Source of the DNA: Laetiporus sulphureus 93-53
Lineage: Eukaryota > Basidiomycota > Agaricomycetes > Polyporales > Laetiporaceae
Reading direction: 5' to 3'
DNA length: 64,000 bases
NCBI RefSeq assembly: GCF_001632365.1
Contig: NW_024468593.1
Coordinates: forward strand, 1 to 64,000
Position numbers and translations under genes: made by a program. Below, in pieces: positions 12,365 to 24,627 of the stretch; position 1 is the first letter of the stretch, and the number at the start of each line of letters is the position of its first letter. The notes under the pieces are model-generated. The model worked only from the letters and a program-made list of their open reading frames with translations, was not told the origin of the DNA and did no database searches.

Positions 12365-12696
12365 GGCTGAATACTAAGATTCAAGCCTTAGTGCTAATCT
12401 TCAAACCTTAGTATAGCTTAGTATATGATGATGAGAATGTTGATGTATGACAAAACAAAGAATAGGACAAGATTTTAAAATGTTTTATTATATATTACTT
12501 TGTCTGAACAATTGTAAGATAATTTAAATAATTATTTATATCTCATGAAATTTCTTTATGATATTTTTAGCATCCTTCACAAGAAAAGAGTATGAATTCT
12601 TTTATCACAAATTGACAGTAAAGACACTGAAAAGATTTCAACTATTTCTCAATATCTTTATCATCTTTTATCTTAAATTATTAATTGCTTCACCAG
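12365..12696. repeat. Second one-armed relative of the palindromic element
   Basis: Directly after the palindrome, this stretch repeats right-arm landmarks in the same order: CCTTAGT/CTTAGTATATGA, CAAATTGACAGTAAAGAC, GAAAAGATTTCAAC and a terminal TTGCTTCACCAGTG at 12696. It lacks a left arm. With the 10140-10665 copy it shows that the family inserted or was rearranged repeatedly in this island. Confidence 0.6.
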
Positions 12697-13479
12697 TGTT
12701 ATTTTAATATGATCAATATGCAGTGCACCCTTTAGAATGGCAATGCAGCGAGTTTTAGTGTCATAAAAAGGCTCGTGTTAATCTCATTTTAAGTTTAAGC
12801 ACTCATTTATAGATTGATGATCAACAAGCGCATCAAAGCAGACAAGTCACTCAAAAAAGAGTCTCATGTAAAGCCATCAGCAAATGATATAATGATTATT
12901 CTAAAATGCTAGGTAAATTGTGAAAGGTGAGCTAAAATGATATTGCACAGCTGACATATAGGCTGTCGAAGATTGTTTATATATAGGGCTAACAACATTT
13001 GAGTTACCTTTTGACTGTGATGGTGATGTGTTCAGAATGATCTTGTTAGAATCATAGCCTTATGCTTCCTGTGACTGTAATGCATCTGTAGTCACATTTA
13101 TTTTTTATTCATTGTAAGAAAATGTTTCTAACCAGCTCATCTGAGATGAGAAATTAACAATCTTTTTTAGACATTTTGTATGAAGAGTGGTGAGAGATTT
13201 TACATAACCTAAGACCATTCTAACTGAAGATGATAATATGATTAAATTGTTTTTTCATTACATTTCCAGTGTTTAAGCCATTGCATGTAAGATGCTCAAA
13301 TTGATTGAAGCTTCTTTTAAATACCTTTATCCTTTTTGATGTAAATCGTTGTGTGTAATTCTCTCACTGGACTATAGACAATCTACCCTACAGTAGGATA
13401 GCAGACTTTATTTATCCTAGGGGTTCTCTTAGGTTGGAACGGAAAGTGAGACAACCTTTTATCATATAATAATGCTCGG

Positions 13480-16400
13480 CTACTGAGGTAGCATTGTTCT
13501 GCGTCGCTCTGGATGATGATAATATGTACTGTGTTGCTTACCAGACATTACAGCATTTTCACCTTGTCCATCTGGCCCACCTAATCCCTGCCCAGAGGCT
13601 GCACCAACATCTGTTCCATCTGAATCACTATTGTCACTTAACCAGTTATCACTTTCAGGCAACACCATTACTCCTGAACTGTGATCATAGCTAATCTGAC
13701 GGTGTAGCGTTGGAGAATGAGGTAGACCAATGTTCAAACCAGCCGGCTGGTGACCTCCTGGAGAGAGTGCTTGATCTCCGACCGGCTGTCGGGCGTCCGG
13801 TAGATTGTCATTTGCCTGAACACTACGCCGCTTGCGCAGTGTTAGTACGACAGCAGGGTTTTCACCTGCTCTTGATGCAATGAGTTGCTTATGAGGCAGC
13901 CAAGGTGATGGCAGGACACCATTGATGGCTGGGTGGCCATATCTTCTTTTTCCTGTGCTGTGATGAAGTGAGAAGGCATCGGCAAAAAAATTTAATACTT
14001 TCGCATACTTCAGGACACCGCTATACCAATTTGCCATGGGTGGCTGTGACTGCATTGTGCGTGAGCCGCAGGGCTACAGGAAACAAGAGTGGACCTACAT
14101 AGTCAGTGCGGTCATCTTCAGGCGCAACATACAATGTCTCATCGTTTTGTGCATATCGCCGATGATTCAGATTACTGCAGATCATCAACAACATCACTCC
14201 CTGGAACCCGCAGTGACATACCTTTGTGACCATGTCACTGGATGGCCGCTCCTCAAGCGCACCACATCTGCGGTATCTTCTCCACGCTGAACTTCAAACA
14301 CTGAGCTCAGGTTGACATACTTGCTAAGTGGACGAAATGCTTTAGCTATCTGCCATGACCAAAAAATGGTGCCGGCTAGCAGTGGAACGAGGAGAGTGGA
14401 GAGGACAAAGGATTTCTTCAAGACGAAGATGCCGGTCATGAAGAGGATGAATATGATGACGCCCCAAATAAGACGTGCAAACGTGATCGGCCATGCTTGT
14501 CCTTGGGACTCGTAGGGTTTGTAGAACACTGACGGTGATCAGGCGACATTATATCGGATCCGAGGCGATAGACTCACCGAATAGCAGCTTGTACTTGTAG
14601 ACAACATACCCGACACCGAAATATAGTGCGCCGAATATCAAAATCAGCGGCTGAATGACACTATACAACAGTGTGATGACGAATATCAGGATCGCCTGTG
14701 GATACACAACGCCGTAGTTGATCATCGGCGGTGCGTTCAGTTCCGCATAATCTGCTCATATGTTATCACCGTTCGCGACGTGATAAGTAGTACTAACCTC
14801 TAGGGGTCCGTGTGATGAAGAGACGATAGACGAGACGTGGAATGATTGTTCCGAAATTAAGCAGCTGTAGCGGCATAATGCCAAGCCCTATCACAATGAA
14901 TGGAAGAATGTCCAACAAGTAGTATATAGTGTCTCACCTTGCAGGATTACATATGACAAGAAGAAATGTCTGGGTACATCCATCTTCAAGTGCATACATA
15001 TACGAGAAAGGATGGCCCTTACCTGGCTTTCCCTGCAGCCAGCGCGTCGGCGAGCTTCTGAACTCCCTTAGCAGGCGAGCTGGCGAGATCCCGAACAAGC
15101 TGCCAGTAGGTACTGGCTACCAAGAATATGAAGACGACGTTCACCAATAAGAAGAGAAAGTACCTAAAATATAGCCGTTAGTGCGCAACTACCGCAGCAA
15201 GGCAATGAATCACTTCTTCAAGAGCGAATACTCAATCCAGCTACGGGCGGGATATCCCTGAAAATAGGTAAGCGCTGTCGTAAATGGAAACTCTAAGGTG
15301 AGCGCATTCCCAGGAATGTCGCAGAGTGAATGATGGGTACCTTCCAATAGAAACGGCAACAGGGCATTCAGTGTAATGATTGCCACTGAAGGAAGCGAGT
15401 TCTGTACAATCGCGCGGACTTGTTCGTTTGTATCGATTAGTCGGCCAAGGCGAGGCATCACTTTCTTGATCTCTTTATAGCTAAGCAGACTCGCAAGAGC
15501 GGACGTCGGGATAAGCCAGAACAGAAGCAGGAGACACATTGCGGAGAAGACAATCAGCTCGCGAACGCGCTTCGACGTCGGCGAGTGGCTGATGTTTGCC
15601 CATACAATGTCGCGGGGCTCAGGGGCAAGATGCGTCATGCATTGATTGGGAGCTGGCGCATGGACTGTCTGGGCTGCCACTTGCTGTACGGTGGTCATCA
15701 GCTAACGATACTGTACACTCTTGTTGCCATGCACATACCGCACTAGACATCTTCTCAAAGGTGACAAAGGCAACATGCGTTGCTTTGAAACGGCCAGTTC
15801 TTCGCTGCTTCTGGACCAACTCGTCCGCCATCTGGAATTGCTCGTCTAAGTACTTCAGCGCGTCTACTCTCCGACTGAACCAACTTGGATGAATGGTCGG
15901 CCGTCTACGACCCGGAACCACCGGATGGACAGGTTCGATATCGGCTTCTCCTGCATCCAACAGGCGGCGACTCTCGCGTTCGAGATCTATGATACTGGGA
16001 TTCCCGACATATTTAACCCAAGCCGCCTCCAGCTTCAGCAATGTCGCTGTACGTTTGTCCAAGAGCCGTTTCAGCGTTTCGACCTCTCTGCATATGCTGA
16101 CGCTCTCGACGCTGAGATCCATCCGCTCGAAGTACTCCGCTACCGCTCTCTCACTACGTAGGTGTTTGGGGAGGTGGGTGACCATGACTGTCCGCGCAGA
16201 TATCGAATGGACGAGTTCCAGAGAGAACAACTGGCGCGCGCGAATGAATCGTTTGTAGTTGTGGTGTATCGCACGGAGGGCTAGGATAGTGAACAGATAG
16301 GTGAAAAGGAAGTGGACGGATAGATATGAGTTGGCATCGCTGACGAGATCGAGCCAATCGCGCGATGTGGAATTGCCAGGAGCGGCGATAATGGTACGCC

Positions 16401-17082
16401 AGTCGGTCTCATTGTCTTCGCTGCCATCCCCAATATCGATGTTATTCTAAGATGACATCAACAGGACACCCATATGCATGAACACGGAAGCGCACCCTAA
16501 GATTGAGTGGCATGAGTATCGTTACCGCGAAGACGGAGCAGATTGAGAACAGCATGAAAGACATCTTGAAGAAGTTGAGAAGCTTATGAACAGCATCAGT
16601 CGCCATGGTATGTTCAACTGCTCCAATCACTTACCACAGCTGCATCCAATCCAACGATCTGTAGCACAGAGAACTCGGATGTGCGAATAGTGGGTATAAT
16701 CCAACCGAAGAATGCTTGATGTGCGTGAGCCTCATGAGGCGAAAAGCCTGTGATGGGCAGGGAAGTTTGCCGTCATTTCCAAACGCGTAACGCTTACCTT
16801 TCAACTTGGTACGAGGAGCAAACACAAGGGGCCATCGCGTGCGACAGAAGCAGAACACGAGGAACGATACAAGACCAATACTGGAAGAAAGCAAGAGTTG
16901 CGTGGTAAACCATGGACCTTCAAACTTCTCTAGTAGTAGATTGTACGCCATCAGTACGTCGAGCGGCAGACAGATGCAGTCGATGTTGTCTTACGTGTTG
17001 GAGGCGTTCCCGGCGGTAGGCCCGGCTCGCCGTCGTCGTAGGTCATGGCGGTCAGCCACTCGTCGAATAGTTGGCTGGTCAT
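13480..17082 (-). CDS. CSC1/TMEM63-type (DUF221, RSN1-like) stress-gated cation channel
   Basis: A multi-exon membrane protein related to yeast Rsn1/Phm7/Csc1, a family of osmotically or mechanically gated cation channels. Exon 1 starts at 17082 (MTSQLFDEW) and ends at 16995; a 65-nt intron (16930-16994) joins in frame to QKFEGPWFTTQLLLSSSIGL, the first transmembrane segment. Around 16230-15620 is the cytosolic domain that follows TM2 (ARTVMVTHLPKHLRSE, then CREVETLKRLLDKR). EPRDIVWANISHSPTSKRV marks entry to the 7-TM core, whose helices run to about 14300. The C-terminal extension (YGHPAINGVLPSPW) matches the Phm7 extracellular-tail type. It is the first gene past the AT-rich island. All exons inspected are open, so it seems intact. 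Confidence 0.85.
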
Positions 17083-17361
17083 CGTAAGTACGCGTAGAAA
17101 AGAGGCCAGAGCTCTGCAGGAAACGTCACAGAGTGTCTGCGTCAGTCGCAGTTGCGCGCACGCCGCACCGGGACCGTGCAGCGCGCGAACGCGACCAACG
17201 CCATCACGTGCTCGACCTTTTTTGGTGACCCTGTTCAAACTTCACGGTAGCCAAATCACTAGATATATAGCGGTATATAATTTTGGATGCTGCACATCGA
17301 GCATTCGATTGACCGTCCATTGTCCCAAATGCACGAAGACGGAACACAATGTGCACTAAAG
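17083..17361 (-). promoter_or_regulatory. Likely promoter of the CSC1-like gene
   Basis: The 279 bp between the CSC1-like start (17082) and the stop of the upstream release-factor gene (17362) must hold the channel gene's promoter. It contains TATA-like runs (TATATAG at about 17263 and TATATAAT at about 17274), roughly 190 bp before the start codon. The assignment is positional. Confidence 0.4.
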
Positions 17362-18872
17362 TCAATTACTGAGAAGTTCCTCGAGCGATTCTTGGTGATG
17401 ACGTTCCTCCAGCGCGTCCAGAATCTTCGTCAGTCCTTCTCCTTCCATGACAGAGTTCAAGTTCATCAGAGACAGGCCCAATCTATGATCTGTCACCCGA
17501 TCCTGCGCAGTATACATTGTGACCTTTCTCGAATTATCCGTTCGCAAATGCAACTCACCTGGACATAGTTGTACGTCCGAATTTTTTCGCTTCTGTCCGC
17601 GCTGCCGACTAGATTTTTGCGCACGGCCCGTCGTTCGGCGAGATCCTGGCTGAACTTGCGGTCCATCAGCCGAGCTCGCAGGACTTGGTATGCACGTCGT
17701 CGGTTCTGCGACTACAATGAGCCATGGTAGAAACAACATCTATACGTACAAACCTGGTGTTGACTACGTTCGTCCTGCATAGAGACCGTGATCCCCGTGG
17801 GCAAGTGCGTCAGGCGCACGGCAGATTCTGTTTTGTTGACGTGCTGAAGGGAATTCAGAACAGCGCAGAGCATGACAGCAGGAGCATCTTACTTGTCCAC
17901 CCGCGCCCCTCGCACGCATGACCTCAACCTTCACCTCATCTGGTTTGAACAGATCGTCCTGTTCCGACTGGCTCGACTCCTCAGCGAGCGGCAGCACCTG
18001 ATGCCCTTATGTCAGGACAGCATGCGTGATAGTGAAGAGCACATACAACCACCGCAACCGTGCTCGTATGGACGCGTCCACTCGACTCCGTCGCAGGTAC
18101 CCGTTGCACGCGGTGCACTCCGCTCTCCCAGCGCAAGGTGTCATACGCCTTCTCGCCCTTCACCTCCAATATTGCATCCTTCATCCCGCCGTTCTCAAGC
18201 TCGCTCCCGCCCATCACGGCCACCTTCCACCCGAGTATGTTTGCAACGCGCGTATACATACGCATGAGGTCTGCGAGGAAAAGAGACGACTCAGAGCCAC
18301 CGACGCCGGACTTGAGCTCAATAAGTGCGGACAGATGCGCCGTCTTCGATGGCGGGATGAGCAGCGCGGGAAAGGTGTGCTCGAGCAGCTTGGTGAGGCC
18401 CTCCACGAGCGAGGCGTGCTCCTCGACGGCGAGCGTACGCATCGCAGGGTCGGCATCGCTGAGAAGGAGCGTCGTTTCTTGCAGCGCCTACTGCAACGGT
18501 TTGTCAGAGCAGCTCGGTACACGCAGTGGGAGCACGAACCTCTCTCGTCGTTGTCCACTCACTCCATGCGGCCTGTAAAGGCTCAAGCTCGTGTATTCGT
18601 TTCAGTCGCACAACGTCCTCTGTGCTTAAACCCTCGTCTGATACCTTGTGGCGCTGTTGAATGTGGGTTCAGACACCAATCTGATGCAGACATACCTCAT
18701 AGAGCATTTTGCTTCGTTCGTCCACTTTATGCTTGACATGTTTCAAGATGGGCGAGTCGTCCAACCCAGTAATGAAGTCTTTCTGAGCAATGATAGGGTG
18801 CTGCCATCGCAGTGGTCGGATACATGGAGGTCGTGGAGATAAACATCGTAATCGCAGACCGAGCCTGAACAT
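17362..18872 (-). CDS. MRF1: Mitochondrial peptide chain release factor 1
   Basis: Class I release factor that reads UAA/UAG on mitochondrial ribosomes and triggers peptidyl-tRNA hydrolysis. The start at 18872 gives an arginine-rich, acid-free presequence ([15 protein letters not shown]), a good mitochondrial signal. The PCRF domain includes [14 protein letters not shown] and [19 protein letters not shown]. The family's [20 protein letters not shown] follows. The catalytic GGQ sits in RARGAGGQ, directly before an intron, then [18 protein letters not shown]. The C-terminus (KIRTYNYVQ, then [12 protein letters not shown]) is canonical and ends SLEELLSN. Several short introns interrupt it. All parts are present, so the gene looks intact. 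Confidence 0.93.
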
Positions 18873-19299
18873 GTCCAGGGAATGGTAGCGGACTTCGAGT
18901 GATCGTACCGGGATGGCACGGGCGCTTCCAAACGTTTTTGCATGAACACAGGTGACTAACAACTACTAATGACTAGGGTCTCGAGCTAAACATTTTCTTA
19001 ATGTCCGTTGAATTAAAGAGACTGTTTATTAATGTATTCCTCGCATCGTGGTAACAGGGATGGACATTACATGCTCAGCACCACTCTCACATGAACGACC
19101 AGAGAGCTGGCAGTCATTCATCTGCGATTGATACATAATGCATTTCATCAACGAGCAGCCGGGATGATATCGTAGTACATGGCCACTCTACAAGTGAACA
19201 CAGTCATGACCATATGTATTCGGAGTCGTGGAAGCTCGTGCACAATGCTCGCAGCAAGCGCAAATGTTCCCTCCAGATACGACCAATAGTGACGGGCCT

Positions 19300-20634
19300 T
19301 CACATTCGCACCAGAATCCCCATATACAACACTTGCGACATTGCTACGATGAACAAGAAAATAATACGTCTGGAGCGCTGAGCGGGACTGTTCACCGGCG
19401 CCGCTGTTGCGGATGCGTCTGGTAGTATGAGGTAACGTAAGGATCGCAGCTGGCGCGTAATAGGACGCAGCCGTCCGGCCACATATCAACAATGCGTCGG
19501 TTCGAACATTAGGTGGAGAGCTCACCAGAAAGAACGCCGTGGAGAGGAAGGAGTAGCAGAAGGTCACGAAATATAATGTCCTCCCCACGTTGAGAAGACC
19601 TGCCACCAGTGTGACGATAACACTTGCGGTTCTATTAATATTTGTCGTGGCTAGGAGATTTGCAAAACGAACACCTACCCAACGAACTTGTACCCGTCGT
19701 AAGCCATCAGGTCGAGGACTTGATTGATGCTACCCTAGACACTCGGTCAGCATCATAGCCAAATTAGGATGTGGGATGAGTGACGTACCGGTATATTGAG
19801 AAAATAACAGCCCAGCTTGACGAATACAAAGTCAAGCAGCACCACGGCGAGCGCTTTTGATGCGGTGATGCCGAGGATCTCTGGATGGAAGCGGGAACTC
19901 AAGCCAGAATGGAGAGCAGCGAGCAGTATATAAGTTACGATGGCCATTACTTTAATTTTTAAATGAACGCAGGAAACAGACGAGCCACTCAGAACTTACA
20001 TGGTATGTAAAGATCAGGCGCATTGACATCTTCTCTCGGGGGCTGCCACTCCGACTGACCATTCTCAGAGCGACGCACACGCCGAGGCCATTTGTGTCTC
20101 CATGGAAATAGCAGTATACGTAGCTTGTTCATGACATACGAATTGGACACGTTAAAGTGGTGTCTCAGGACGGAGATGGGGATGAGGCCTCCGAGCTCAT
20201 GTGTTGAAAATTAGCGAGCGGCCGAGTAGACGCCATGTTCATCGACGTACATTTCTCTGAACATACTCCTGCCCCGCAGCCACTGCATTCTGGCCAAGCT
20301 GCATGCCAAACTGTGCAGTCGGATTATCGAATCCCCATGCGGCAAGGTCTGCAGGTAAGTTTGGCGGTTGGCCGTGGTGAACAGGAATCTGTCTTGGTGT
20401 GGGGCCCATCGGCTGGTACTGTCCATGGGAAGAAGCATAGTCAGAGTGCATGCGTACGGCCTGTTGTGGCGGGATGGGCTGCGCGAACGGTTGCTGAACG
20501 GGCGGGGAGCTGGTGTAGCGCTGATAGCCTTGTGGGGAGACCGGGGTAGATGGAGGCTCCGGGATGTAGGCCGGGTGGGTCGGCACCGGATGCTGGAGAG
20601 GCGGGGGACTTGTGCTGTTTGGAAGGTAGGACAT
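19300..20634 (-). CDS. YIF1: YIF1-family ER-Golgi membrane protein
   Basis: Yif1/Hrf1 proteins partner with Yip1 and Yos1 in ER-to-Golgi vesicle fusion. The start at 20634 (MSYLPNSTSPPPLQ) opens a proline/glutamine-rich cytosolic tail, as usual for the family. The signature GFDNPTAQFGMQLGQNAV leads into the transmembrane domain. Further exons carry MAIVTYILLAALHSG, ILGITASKALAVVLLDFVFV and GRTLYFVTFCYSFLSTAFF, and the last exon ends IFLFIVAMSQVLYMGILVRM at 19300. Retained-intron frames nearby are explained by GT-AG introns, for example a GTGAGC donor after the FFL codons. It is divergent from the methyltransferase at 20882, with about 250 bp between them. Confidence 0.88.
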
Positions 20635-20881
20635 GACGGCGGAGCGAGATTCTTGGCGAGGAGAGCGTGGCGAGCGCAGGGTCCACGACGTGTTTAGTGC
20701 ACGTGAGCGATACCAGCGAACTTTTGACTCACGTTTGCAGGAAAATAACTTCCGCAAAGCACCAGTTGCGATGCATATTTACAGCTAAAATGGATCCGGT
20801 GACCGTGGGGACGAGATATATTGCACGTGGGTGTTGATGTCGCGTATAAGGAGCGACGGCGTGCTGCGCTGTCCAAGCCCG
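20635..20881. promoter_or_regulatory. Short divergent promoter between YIF1 and the sphingolipid methyltransferase
   Basis: Two start codons face away from each other across 247 bp. The interval holds two GCACGTG/GCACGTGA motifs (near 20698 and 20823, E-box-like) and an ATATAT run near 20815. Shared control is an inference from the spacing. Confidence 0.4.
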
Positions 20882-22839
20882 ATGTCGGATGCGGTCGCGG
20901 TGAGTATGTCCTCCTACTCCGTTCAGGTCACAAAGACCCCTGCCATAAAAAATGCGCCCCTCTTCGGACTCTCTGAGGGCAATGGCTCCTTCAACAACCT
21001 TCATCTCGCCGGACTCGTCCTCATTGTCCCATGGTTCGTCAAGCGGATGCTCCCGGTCGTCAACTACGGCGGATTCAAGACGTATCTGTTCCTGGTCCTC
21101 GTACTGGGGTTACCCATCACCATGGCGTACTGGACCTTTATGAGCGTGTATGGAACGCGAAAAAACTCCAAGGTCCAGCTGCCTGGGCGCAAGATTGAGG
21201 AATATATCACGATCAACGACCCGGAGCTGAAGGCCAAGTACTATGGCCTCGAGAAAATCCCCATGCAGGTGTTTCACGACGCGTACTTCGAGGGAAAAAT
21301 TGAATTCAATGGTAAGTCCCCATGAATGACACGCTGGACGCGCGTCCTGAGCGCGTTTTACCTGCAGGTGATGTGCTTGACGTTATGGAGCAGCGTCATG
21401 ATTGGGCGAAGATGATCTTCACATTTGAACTGTTCAAATATGTTTTCACTGTCCTCGTTCCGGACGTGATTATGCACCAAAGGAGTCAGGACGAGGAGCA
21501 GGTCCGAGGACATTACGATCGTGCGTGTTCACGTGTTCACGTGTTTCCTTGCCGACTTATCGTGCATATAGGAGGAGACGATTTCTATGAGTGGTGTGTT
21601 TACTAACGAGACCATCGTCACAATTGTTACATATTAATCGACGCGTTTCAGGTTCCTTGGCCCACGAATGGTTTACACCGCTGGCGTGGTTAGTGACATC
21701 ACAAGGGAGGAGACTCTCGAGGAACTACAGGACAATAAACTGACTCTAGTTTGCGACAAGGTGCATTCTACACGATAATAACATGTTCAGCAGACTCTAA
21801 GCTTCTGCTTTAGCTCGATCTCCAACCAACAGACCGTCTGCTTGATGTTGGCTGCGGATGGGGCACACTCTGCGCATTCGCTGCGAAGAATTACGGCTGC
21901 GAGGCCCTTGGCATCACTCTGGGCAGGAATCAGACGAAGTTTGGTAACGACCGCATTCAAGCGAACGTCAGTAATCCCCTCGTTCATTGCGAGCTACGCG
22001 TTGAGAGAGAACTAACCAGGGTATCGATCCGTCCCGAGCCGAGGTCCTGTGCTTGGACTACCGCGATATTCCCGGTGGCAAGGGCGCATACACAAAGATT
22101 GTTAGTCTCGAGATGGCTGAGGTGCGTACTGCGCTGTAAAGTATCGCTCTTTATTGAAAACCAAATATTCCCGGTAGCATGTCGGAATCAGACGCTATGG
22201 GGCATTCCTGCGCCAGATGTATGACCTCCTCGATGACGACGGCATCTTCGTCCTACAGGTCGCAGGTATTCGGCCCGCATGGCAGTATGAGGACCTGATC
22301 TGGTACACTTGCCAACTCTCTATTTCCATTTCCCCTTCTAATGTATAGCCAAATTATAGGGGCCTGTTCATGAATAAATACATTTTCCCGGGTGCGGATG
22401 CGTCATGCTCACTCGGGTGGGTCGTGAGCCAGGTGGAGGCGGCTGGCTTCGAGGTGAAGAACATCGACGTGCTTGGCGTGCACTACAGTGCGACAATCTG
22501 GCGGTGGTACAGGAACTGGGTCTCAAACAAGGATAAGATCATCGAGAAGTATGGCGAGAGGTGCGTGTCCCGCTACTACCTCCTGAAAGACTATTGACCT
22601 TCATGAACCACAGATGGTACAGGATCTGGGTGTTCTTCCTTGCGTACTCCACCATCATCAGCAGGTGGGTTACAGTCTGTGTGAGCTTCCCCTAGAGAAG
22701 ATGCTGATTAAGCTCCAGGCAAGGAAGCGCATCCGTCTTTCAGCTCACACTCCACAAGAACTTGAACGCCTTCCCGAGGATCCTTGGTGTGCCGAGCCAT
22801 ACGTCCCTCCATGGCTCGCCTAAGCATGAGATCTCGTGA
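20882..22839 (+). CDS. Sphingolipid C9-methyltransferase
   Basis: This SAM-dependent enzyme adds the C9 methyl branch to the sphingoid base of fungal glucosylceramides in the ER membrane. It belongs to the cyclopropane-fatty-acid-synthase-like methyltransferases. Two membrane helices lie near the N-terminus (LHLAGLVLIVPWFVKR and TYLFLVLVLGLPITMAYW), before the soluble domain. The SAM-binding motif is LLDVGCGWGTLCAFAAKNYG in the exon near 21850, followed by CLDYRDIPGG and VSLEMAEHVG. The C-terminus ends SLHGSPKHEIS at 22839. I chose the start MSDAVAVSMSS (20882); MSSYSVQV at 20906 is the alternative. Several short introns occur, and the chain is complete. Confidence 0.9.
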
Positions 22840-23200
22840 GCCGCTTTCTATGCGTAGGCCGTTCATTACCTAATGAAGCTGTGATGCAGGCCAGTCATTT
22901 AAGCCCAGTGATCAAGTAGGGCCAGCAATGGTCGCTGGACTAGGTGCTCGATTGCAAGATTGTTTCTTTTTTCGGGTATGACACTGTCGTGCTGGCCCTT
23001 GGCTCATAGTCCCTCCTGCTCAATGTGCCATGTTGCCTTTATGACAATAGAATGTACTTGCACCTTCTGCCGAGGCATAGGTTGATTACAACTAACCATA
23101 CAACGTATACAAGGAAATCGACATGAGTCCATGAGGGTTTACGCCCTTCTGAACGCATCCACCTGCTAATTGAATAGATAGGCATCGAGGACCCGAGCAC
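22840..23200. other. Convergent 3' intergenic space
   Basis: Both neighbouring genes end here (methyltransferase at 22839, GTPBP-like gene at 23201). No gene, repeat or RNA was recognised. Confidence 0.5.
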
Positions 23201-24627
23201 CTAGACTAATTGGAACCCCCCGAAATCAAGGAATGCCTCCTCAATAGATAGCTTGCGCACAACCAGTGCCTCGACAATCAGCCGCGGCTCCCGTTTCTGT
23301 TCAGCTGGGGGCTCATGCGCATCCTGCACTACAACCTCCACTACAGAAGCGGGAAAGTCAATGGCTGTGACTTGAAGTTCATCGAGTTTCTGCGCCAGTC
23401 CGTCCACCTCCACGGGCGCCTTACACGGCTGTGGGGGCGCGACAATGGCGGGCATCTCACCAAGCGAGGACACCGCGTCTGGTAATGTGCCTCCGCCCAA
23501 CGCAGGGACTGCTTTCCGTTTCTCCTCCCGCTTTCGATCCCTCGCCAGCCGGCGCTGTGCCATCTTTGCCTCTTGTCTATTTGGCGGGAGTGCCCCATTG
23601 CTAAGGGTATCTTCCTCGCCCGCATCTTTATGCCACGGCTGCGTCGTCTTCTCCATCCCCTTGTACTTCTGACGCCGGTCATGTCTCCCAAACGAAGAAA
23701 CAGGATTGACGGCGGGCAATTCGCGCCGGCGCATCGGGCGCGGCTTGAAGACTGAGGCGATCTCTATGTCGACAACGAGGGAGATAGCAGCCGGTAGTGC
23801 GAGGTCATCTGGGACCCGGTCGACTGAGTGCGGCAACTCAGGCTCCATGGAGAACAGTGCGAGGTCGTCATCGATTGCCTCGATGAACGGCGAGGACTCC
23901 GCTGCAGGACGGTTGGGATTCGAGGAGGCACGACGACCCTGAATGTATGCCAAATTCGGAGTAGGAGGGTTGCGTGAAAGATCCGCGGGTGTGATGAGAT
24001 CCGTGCTGGAGGAAGAAAAGTCGTCGAAGTCGGTCAGGTCCGTCGTAGATAGCTCCGTCTCCGTCTCAGTCGTCGTCGTAGAATCGTCACCCTTAGGTAG
24101 GGCAGCCTTTCTCTTCATCTTTCGTGTCCACTCGCCCGTATCCGGGTCAAGGTATTTGCTAACTTCCTCAGCTAGCGCGTACATCGCAGGCGGAATTTCG
24201 ATCTCCTTCACCACGATGACGGACGCGCCGATCTCGCCCGCCATCATTTCGAGGGTCTCTAGCGACCGCTCCAGGTCGTTCCGCGTCAGACCGATGAGAG
24301 CACCAGAATCGGCGACACCGAGCTCGTAGTACGCTTGACCTCCGCCCTCGAGCAGCCTCCATTTCAGCTGCGTTACTAAACGGGCGAATCGAGCCGGTGA
24401 GATGTTGGTGAGTTTCAGCTTGTACTCTACATTGCCCTATACAATATGAGCGTATGAGGATGCATAAAAGTACCATCACTTACCTCGTCTGCCTCGGGCA
24501 CGAGCTTGGGTACACCGTTGTGGATGAGTTTGCTGGGGTCGACGGCGCACTCGGCGGGCGGGGACGGAAGGAAAGGGTCCCACGGGCTGGGAACGCGAGG
24601 GCTCTCGGATTCGTGCTCGCCAAACAT
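23201..24627 (-). CDS. GTPBP1/2-like N-terminal domain protein lacking a GTPase domain
   Basis: Exon 1 starts MFGEHESESPRVPSPWDPF at 24627; one intron (roughly 24435-24485) leads to the main exon. That exon opens with NVEYKLKLTNISPARFARL, TQLKWRLLEGGGQAYYELGV and SLETLEMMAGEIGASV, which resemble the region preceding the GTPase domain in GTPBP1/GTPBP2-type translational GTPases. After about 170 residues the protein becomes acidic, serine-rich and charged (TTTTETETELSTTDL, then a KMAQRRLARDRKREEKRK basic stretch) and ends EEAFLDFGGFQLV. No P-loop (GxxxxGKS/T), DxxG or NKxD motif is visible, so it should not bind GTP the usual way. Function is unknown. Family resemblance is by recognition of the N-terminal block only. 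Confidence 0.6.

Larger units (their letters stand above)
7076..13440. repeat. AT-rich, CG-depleted repeat island
   Basis: No convincing gene is present; the open frames are short and AT-biased. By eye I count only about 14 CG dinucleotides in some 6.3 kb, far below what base composition predicts, while TG and CA steps abound. Such depletion is the mark of long-term cytosine methylation and deamination (RIP- or MIP-like silencing in fungi). The edges are abrupt near 7076, at the gypsy element, and near 13440, only about 40 bp past the stop codon of the CSC1-like gene. The island contains the palindromic element at 11345-12356 and its two partial relatives. Confidence 0.75.

Noticed and set aside
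7000..13440. CRISPR array or other prokaryotic-type repeat
   Set aside because: The repeats are interspersed palindromic octamers without regular spacers, and the gene content is plainly eukaryotic.
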